12,177 nucleotides of DNA. Source: JAJDYQ01 sp942491945 (lineage in GTDB: Bacteria > Pseudomonadota > Gammaproteobacteria > JAJDYQ01). The notes under the pieces are model-generated. The model was given only the letters and a program-made list of their open reading frames with translations, ran no database searches and was not told where the DNA came from. Location: assembly GCA_942491945.1 (NCBI GenBank), contig CALODD010000024.1, positions 1 to 12,177 on the forward strand, given 5' to 3'. Every line of letters starts with the position of its first letter. The first letter of the stretch is position 1. Below, in pieces: positions 8,501 to 12,177 of this stretch. Made by a program: the position numbers and the translations under genes.

Positions 8501-10019
8501 GAACTGGCATTGGCGTGTCATCGCCCATAGAGCCGATGGCTTCCTGCGCTGCTTCTGCCAGTACGCGAACGACCTGGTCGCGCTCTTCAAAACTCAGCTG
8601 GAACATCTTTTCGTAGACGGCATAGTCGTCGTCAGCAGAAAAATTACCCGGGTTTTCATCGGTATTGCTGATATCGCAAAGGTTTCTCATCTTCTGCTGC
8701 ATCCATTCACCGTATGGCTGGCGGGATTTGAGCAGGTTGTCGATGTCTGCAGGTATGAGTAATTCGCCTGTCTGGGTATCAGAGGCAAGCATCTGACCTG
8801 GCATCAGTCGACCTTTGCAAACGACATCGGCATTGTCATAGTCATGAACACCAATTTCGGACGCGAGAGTAATAACACGACCCTGTTCATCATTTTCAGT
8901 GATGGCATAACGAGCTGGGCGTAGGCCATTGCGATCCATGGTGCAGACTGCATAACGACCGTCGGTAAATACGATACCGGCCGGGCCGTCCCATGGCTCC
9001 ATGTGCATGGAGTTATATTCATAAAATGCCTTGAGTTCGGTATCCATGTGGCCGATGTTTTGCCATGCCGGGGGCACTAGTAGGCGCATGGCGCGGAACA
9101 AGTCAATGCCACCAGAGACCAGTGCCTCCAGCATGTTATCCAGACTCATGGAATCAGAGCCTTGCATGGTGACCAGAGGGCGAACCTGATCCATATCAGG
9201 GATCAGTGGTGTTTCAAGGATGTGGCTACGGGCAACAGACCAGTTACGGTTGCCCTGTACGGTATTGATTTCGCCGTTATGTGCTAGATAGCGGAATGGT
9301 TGGGCCAGTTTCCATTGTGGCAACGTATTGGTTGAGAATCGCTGGTGGAAAACTGCTAGTTTGGCTTCCATACGTTCATCGGCTATGTCTTTATAGAACG
9401 TCGGTAAGTAGGCCGGCATGACCAGGCCCTTGTATGAAAGGACGCGAGTCGACAAAGATGGGATGTAGAACATCTCATCATCCAGACAGGCTTTTTCAGC
9501 CTGACGACGGGCAATATACAGGCTGCGTTCGATATTGGCCTGTTCTGCATCATCTGCACAGTTGGCAAAAACTTGCTCAATCTGTGGCAGCGAGGCGTGA
9601 GCCTGTTCGCCTAGTGCAGAGGTATCAACTGGAACCACGCGCCATCCGGCGATTTCCAGACCCTGGGCAGTGATGGCGTCCTCAATTGCCTTGCGCGCCT
9701 TGTTGTCTGCATTGTCATCCGTATTGAGGAAAACCATGCCAACGGCATATTGAGCATTGAGTTGGATGCCTGCTTCTTCAGCAGCCGCACGGAGAAATAA
9801 ATCAGGCTTGCTGATTAGCAGACCACAGCCGTCGCCTGATTTACCATCAGCAGCAACAGCACCGCGGTGAGTCAGACGTTCAAGCGATTCAATAGCGGTA
9901 GAGACCAGCCAATGAGACGGTTTACCGTCCATCTGGGTAATAAGTCCCCATCCGCAGTTGTCGCGTTCAAATTCAGGGCGATAGAGCCCGTGCTCTGCCA
10001 GTTTTTTCAGAGTATCCAT
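5538..10019 (-). CDS. gltB: Glutamate synthase (NADPH) large subunit
   Basis: GltB takes the amide nitrogen of glutamine, channels the ammonia, and adds it to 2-oxoglutarate to make glutamate. At 1493 residues it is full length. The N-terminal class II glutamine amidotransferase starts at Cys22 (DNCGWGL), so a 21-residue propeptide must be removed to expose the nucleophile; HRG and GDGCG motifs follow. The FMN/synthase domain shows GGRSNSGEGGED near residues 896-907, PPPHHDIYSIEDL, and SGYDGGTGASPL. The [3Fe-4S] ligands are C1114, C1120 and C1125 (CX5CX4C). The C-terminal part, about 1270-1425, has the repeated G-rich beta-helix pattern, ending in VLGKTGVNFGAGMTGG. The ribosome binding site is weak (AGG five bases before the ATG). 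A likely promoter lies upstream at 10089-10116, and gltD follows 14 bp downstream. Confidence 0.98.
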   Translation of the reverse strand: MDTLKKLAEHGLYRPEFERDNCGWGLITQMDGKPSHWLVSTAIESLERLTHRGAVAADGKSGDGCGLLISKPDLFLRAAAEEAGIQLNAQYAVGMVFLNTDDNADNKARKAIEDAITAQGLEIAGWRVVPVDTSALGEQAHASLPQIEQVFANCADDAEQANIERSLYIARRQAEKACLDDEMFYIPSLSTRVLSYKGLVMPAYLPTFYKDIADERMEAKLAVFHQRFSTNTLPQWKLAQPFRYLAHNGEINTVQGNRNWSVARSHILETPLIPDMDQVRPLVTMQGSDSMSLDNMLEALVSGGIDLFRAMRLLVPPAWQNIGHMDTELKAFYEYNSMHMEPWDGPAGIVFTDGRYAVCTMDRNGLRPARYAITENDEQGRVITLASEIGVHDYDNADVVCKGRLMPGQMLASDTQTGELLIPADIDNLLKSRQPYGEWMQQKMRNLCDISNTDENPGNFSADDDYAVYEKMFQLSFEERDQVVRVLAEAAQEAIGSMGDDTPMPVLSEKVRSPYDSFRQQFAQVTNPPIDPLRENIVMSLETCLGREHNLYEETAEHANRLVLSSPALSRDKFQQIEKLEGDNFSPIRIDLNYDPVMGLAKAIENIAQQAEDAVRDGKVIIILSDRDIAKGKLPAHALLATGAVHHRLIQSGLRCHANIIVETATVRDSHHFACLIGYGATAIYPYLAYESLRDMIRSGEITGMDITTLSGNYINGINKGLKKITSKMGISTIASYRGAQLFEIVGLHNEVADICFTNTTCRIQGARFADLEEDQQKLAKLAWNPRKEREQGGLLKYVNGGEYHAFNPDVVQTIHAAVESGQYSDYEEFKRLVNERPTAAFRDMMKLRDGTTAIDVDEVEPIEDIMLRFDTAGMSLGALSPEAHEALAEAMNTIGGRSNSGEGGEDIARYGTLKRSKIKQVASGRFGVTPHYLVNAEVLQIKIAQGAKPGEGGQLPGHKVNDMIATLRYSTPGVALISPPPHHDIYSIEDLAQLIFDLKQINPDALVSVKLVAEAGIGTIAAGVAKAYADLITISGYDGGTGASPLTSVRYAGSPWELGLTEVNQVLRANNLRDKVRLQADGGLKTGLDVIKAAILGAETFGFGTVPMVVLGCKYLRICHLNNCATGVATQNDTLRELHFKPNGPQKVINYFKFVAQDVRETMAQLGVSKLTDLIGRTDLLEVIEGNTSRKAQLDLTPLLSDGGVPEDQPRYCIEPKNEPFDKGELAEQMVKDSIAAIESKSGGEFSYDVKNTMRSIGARVSGEIAKLHGNQGMADKPITLNLTGTAGQSFGVFNAGGLHMNLQGDANDYVGKGMAGGQLAIRPQDGSQFKSNESTIIGNTCLYGATGGKLFAAGLAGERFAVRNSGAKTVVEGVGDHGCEYMTGGVVVVLGKTGVNFGAGMTGGFALVLDQDGTFQHRINNDVDIHSMQPEDMDAHRRYLRTMIEEYVEATGSAWGQEVLDNFHAWMNRFWLVKPKASQLDTLIETLRDAA

Positions 10020-10057
10020 AAGCCTGTATCCAAAGGATCAGAGAGATTGATTCCGGA

Positions 10058-10083
10058 GCCGCTCAGGCCATATTGCGAGCGGC
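10058..10083 (-). promoter_or_regulatory. Hairpin at the 5' end of the predicted gltB transcript
   Basis: Perfect 7-bp GC-rich arms (GCCGCTC and GAGCGGC) surround a 12-base loop. If the promoter at 10089-10116 is correct, transcription starts near 10082, so the hairpin would be the first thing in the mRNA. Such a structure could protect the 5' end or bind a regulator. It lacks a T-run, so it is not a terminator. Its function is inferred only. Confidence 0.4.
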
Positions 10084-10088
10084 CGGCG

Positions 10089-10116
10089 ATTATAGCTCAA
10101 GCTATCGGGGCATCAA
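10089..10116 (-). promoter_or_regulatory. Predicted sigma70 promoter of gltBD with overlapping palindrome
   Basis: On the minus strand a perfect TATAAT (10094-10089) lies 16 bp after TTGATG (10116-10111), which matches TTGACA at 4 of 6 positions. A 14-bp palindrome, ATAGCT-TG-AGCTAT (10105-10092), lies between the boxes and overlaps half of the -10 box, a classic place for a repressor operator. The predicted start site near 10082 gives a leader of about 63 bases before gltB. No other promoter-like pair stands out in the 125-bp aroB-gltB gap. Confidence 0.6.
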
Positions 10117-10144
10117 ACCCACAGAAAGGGAATATTTTAGAGTT

Positions 10145-11212
10145 TTAGCTGACGGCTGCGCGTAGTGATTCGGGTGGATAGTCGCCAGTCACTATGGCAT
10201 TACCCAGCGCTTTGAACAGTACAAGGCGAACTACTCCGTCCTGGACTTTCTTGTCTACCTTCATATGTTCTAGCATGTCGTCAGCGGTTAATTCTTCAGG
10301 CTTTTCGGTCGGAAGATTAGCTTGCTGGACTAATTTTATAGTTCTTTCAACATCGGCCGCGTCAATCCAGCCCAGAGCCCTTGAATGGCGGGCCGCTATA
10401 CACATACCAGCGCCAACGGCTTCGCCATGAAGCCATTTTCCATAGCCCATACCTGTTTCAATCGCATGACCGTAGGTATGTCCCAGGTTGAGTAAAGCGC
10501 GTTGTCCGGATTCGAGTTCATCGTTGGCGACGATATCGGCCTTATTCTGGCAGGAGCGTTCGATAGCTTCTGCAAGTGTTTCGGGGTTTCTCTGTACTAA
10601 CTTATCCATATTCGCTTCAAGCCAGCCGAGAAAAGGCAAGTCACGTATGAGGCCATATTTGATGACTTCAGCAATGCCCGCGCTGAGTTGGCGGTCATCC
10701 AGGGTGTTTAATGTGTCCGTGTCGGCAATGACCGCTTTTGGCTGGTAAAAAGCACCGATCATATTTTTTCCGAGGGGGTGGTTAACACCGGTCTTGCCAC
10801 CTACGGAAGAGTCGACCTGTGCCAGCAACGTCGTTGGGATTTGAATAAAATTCACCCCGCGTTGATAACTTGCGGCAGCAAAGCCAGTGATATCACCGAC
10901 TACACCACCACCTAAAGCGACTAGCGTGCAGCTACGATCGAAGCGTTCCTGTAATAACTTATCGAAAATCAGGTTGACTGTATCCAGCGTTTTATATTCT
11001 TCACCGTCAGGCAGGATGACACTTTCAACCTGAAACTCTGAAAGTGTTGCAGTGACTTTGTCTAGATAGAGCGGTGCAACAGTCGTATTGCTGACAATAA
11101 GAACCTGTTTCCCTGAAATATATGGCGTAATACAGCTCGTCTTATTTAATAAGTCTGAGCCGATAAAAATCGGGTAGCTACGTTCTGCGAGATCTACGGT
11201 TAAGGTCTTCAT
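10145..11212 (-). CDS. aroB: 3-Dehydroquinate synthase
   Basis: AroB turns DAHP into 3-dehydroquinate, the second step of the shikimate pathway, using NAD+ and a divalent metal (Zn or Co) in the cytoplasm. I chose the ATG at 11212, giving 355 residues that begin MKTLTVDLAERSYPI, which lines up with the usual family start (ERSYPI near residue 10). An in-frame ATG 24 bases upstream (11236) would add MFSDFIFS, which has no family counterpart; neither start has a clear Shine-Dalgarno sequence. Visible motifs are PDGE (68-71), GGGVVGD (101-107), the active-site stretch PTTLLAQVDSSVGGKT (126-141), and metal ligands Glu182, His245 (NLGHTYGH) and His262 (WLHGEA). It follows aroK by only 36 bp, so the two are likely co-transcribed. 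A TATAAT hexamer just after the aroK stop has no good -35 partner. Confidence 0.97.
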   Translation of the reverse strand: MKTLTVDLAERSYPIFIGSDLLNKTSCITPYISGKQVLIVSNTTVAPLYLDKVTATLSEFQVESVILPDGEEYKTLDTVNLIFDKLLQERFDRSCTLVALGGGVVGDITGFAAASYQRGVNFIQIPTTLLAQVDSSVGGKTGVNHPLGKNMIGAFYQPKAVIADTDTLNTLDDRQLSAGIAEVIKYGLIRDLPFLGWLEANMDKLVQRNPETLAEAIERSCQNKADIVANDELESGQRALLNLGHTYGHAIETGMGYGKWLHGEAVGAGMCIAARHSRALGWIDAADVERTIKLVQQANLPTEKPEELTADDMLEHMKVDKKVQDGVVRLVLFKALGNAIVTGDYPPESLRAAVS

Positions 11213-11248
11213 ACTGAAAATGAAATCTGAAAACATGAATTATAGTGA

Positions 11249-11773
11249 CTAGTGCTCAAGTTCCTGCAACTTTTTTTGAATTTCTTTTACAACCTGATTT
11301 GAGTGACGGTGGTTGGTATCGACAGTTATATCCGCCATTTCAAGATAATAAGGCTCTCTTTGATTAAGTAAATCGGTGAGTTTTTGTTCTGGATTTTCTG
11401 TTTGAAGCAGAGGGCGATTTTTATCGTGCTGAGTACGTGCGAGTTGTTGCTTTACGGAAGTTTTTAGATAGATCACTAGCCCACGAGAAACGAGGTTCGA
11501 GCGGTTTTCTTGTTTCAAGATAGCGCCCCCGCCAGTTGCTAGAACCAAATCCTGTTGCTGAGAAAGTTCTTCGATGGTTGCAGCTTCTCGTTTTCGAAAA
11601 CCTTCTTCACCCTCAATATCAAATATGGTTGGAATATTGACGCCCGTTCGTTCTTCAATTATCTGGTCGCTATCTATAAATTGCTTATCTAGATTACGTG
11701 CTAGCCGTCGACCTATGGTGCTTTTTCCTGCGCCCATAGGGCCGATAAGAAATATGTTGGAAGGTTTAGGCAT
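11249..11773 (-). CDS. aroK: Shikimate kinase
   Basis: This kinase phosphorylates shikimate at the 3-hydroxyl with ATP, the fifth step of the shikimate pathway. The 174-residue length fits AroK. The P-loop GPMGAGKST is at residues 11-19. Shikimate contacts are D36 (DSD), R60 (GFRKRE) and the GGG at 81-83. R120 lies in the lid (NRPLL) and R139 in NQREPYY. The start is fixed by the P-loop position; no in-frame start codon is close upstream. The start codon is odd in context: the T-run of a rho-independent terminator (11782-11808) ends about ten bases before it, and there is no Shine-Dalgarno sequence. Its position after pilQ and before aroB is the common gammaproteobacterial order. Confidence 0.97.
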   Translation of the reverse strand: MPKPSNIFLIGPMGAGKSTIGRRLARNLDKQFIDSDQIIEERTGVNIPTIFDIEGEEGFRKREAATIEELSQQQDLVLATGGGAILKQENRSNLVSRGLVIYLKTSVKQQLARTQHDKNRPLLQTENPEQKLTDLLNQREPYYLEMADITVDTNHRHSNQVVKEIQKKLQELEH

Positions 11774-11781
11774 ATCAGAAA

Positions 11782-11808
11782 TAAAAAGGGCGCCACAATG
11801 TGACGCCC
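11782..11808 (-). terminator. Rho-independent terminator after pilQ
   Basis: On the minus strand GGGCGTCAC and GTGGCGCCC form a 9-bp stem (eight Watson-Crick pairs and one G-U) with an ATT loop, followed directly by TTTTTAT. This is a strong intrinsic terminator for the pil operon. It lies 24 bp after the pilQ stop and just before the aroK start, so aroK either depends on read-through or uses the hairpin as an attenuator or leader structure. Confidence 0.85.
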
Positions 11809-11832
11809 AAGTATACGATGCTTTAACTTTTT

Positions 11833-12177
11833 TTAGTTAATTTGTGATTCTTCGCGAAGAATCTTAGGCGTTACGAAGATTAGCAGTTCTGATTTATTAT
11901 CAGAGCTGAGCTTATTGCGAAAAGCCCATCCTACGTAGGGTAAATCACTGAAAAATGGGACTCTGCTTACAGCTTCAGAGGTTGTGCGTTCATAAACACC
12001 ACCAAGTACGACCGTTTCACCATTATCAACAATAACTTGAGTTGTTACGCTTTGTGTATTCACCGCAGGTACACCATTTACAGAAGTTGTGCTGACAGCA
12101 TCTTTGCTGATAGCCAAGTCCATGATGACTTTATTGTCAGGAGTAATTTGTGGAGTTACATTTAGAGATAGAACAGC
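11833..12177 (-). CDS. pilQ: Type IV pilus secretin PilQ, C-terminal end (partial)
   Basis: PilQ forms the outer-membrane ring through which type IV pili extend. Only the last 115 codons are in the window; the frame is open to the right edge, so the 5' part lies beyond it. The visible part is the end of the secretin domain. It includes LSLNVTPQITPDN, then TTQVIVDNGETVVLGGVYE, then VPFFSDLPYVGWAFRN (the VPxxxxxPxxGxxF secretin signature), and ends with LLIFVTPKIL. Position next to aroK and aroB supports PilQ rather than a type II secretion GspD. The stop codon is followed by an A/T-rich 6-bp inverted repeat (11823-11840) and then the terminator at 11782-11808. Confidence 0.93.
   Translation of the reverse strand, partial: AVLSLNVTPQITPDNKVIMDLAISKDAVSTTSVNGVPAVNTQSVTTQVIVDNGETVVLGGVYERTTSEAVSRVPFFSDLPYVGWAFRNKLSSDNKSELLIFVTPKILREESQIN

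Noticed and set aside
11213..11236. Longer aroB start giving eight extra residues (MFSDFIFS)
   Set aside because: The extension has no match to the usual AroB N-terminus and has no ribosome binding site, while the internal ATG fits the family start.
11823..11840. 6-bp inverted repeat around a T-run at the pilQ stop, considered as a bidirectional terminator
   Set aside because: The stem is all A/T except one pair and the loop is the homopolymer itself; the GC-rich hairpin at 11782-11808 is a far better terminator.

Overview
The window is a chromosomal stretch of a gammaproteobacterium with moderate GC. Every gene I can support lies on the minus strand, so genes are read from the right edge to the left. 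The order is pilQ (3' end only), aroK, aroB, gltB, gltD, hemE, a secreted alpha/beta hydrolase, and a membrane GGDEF-EAL protein that runs off the left edge. From memory, pilQ-aroK-aroB-(SPOR-domain gene)-gltB-gltD-hemE is a conserved block in Pseudomonas and relatives. Gene order and protein motifs therefore point to Gammaproteobacteria, but I cannot name the genus. The SPOR-domain gene usually found between aroB and gltB is absent; a 125-bp gap stands in its place.

Right part (about 10145-12177): the C-terminal end of the type IV pilus secretin PilQ, a clear rho-independent terminator, then shikimate kinase (aroK) and 3-dehydroquinate synthase (aroB), two steps of the common aromatic pathway. 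The terminator ends only about ten bases before the aroK start codon, and aroK has no visible Shine-Dalgarno sequence.

Middle (about 4105-10144): a good promoter candidate with a palindrome between its -35 and -10 boxes and a hairpin at the start of the transcript, followed by gltB and gltD, the two subunits of NADPH glutamate synthase, 14 bp apart. Together they move nitrogen from glutamine to 2-oxoglutarate. Cofactor and catalytic residues that I checked are intact in both.

Left part (1-4104): a 113-bp imperfectly palindromic repeat fills nearly the whole gltD-hemE gap. Next is hemE (uroporphyrinogen decarboxylase), then a 66-bp gap with a 15-bp palindrome, an exported serine hydrolase, and a c-di-GMP enzyme with both domains apparently competent. 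The last two genes overlap by 17 bp, so they are probably co-translated. The hydrolase and the sensor domain of the c-di-GMP enzyme should both face the periplasm.

This is mostly a housekeeping region. I see no defence system, CRISPR array, phage, insertion sequence or RNA gene, and no clear new multi-gene system. The parts most worth a second look are the hydrolase/c-di-GMP pair and the repeat between gltD and hemE. No stretch longer than 300 bases lacks a gene.
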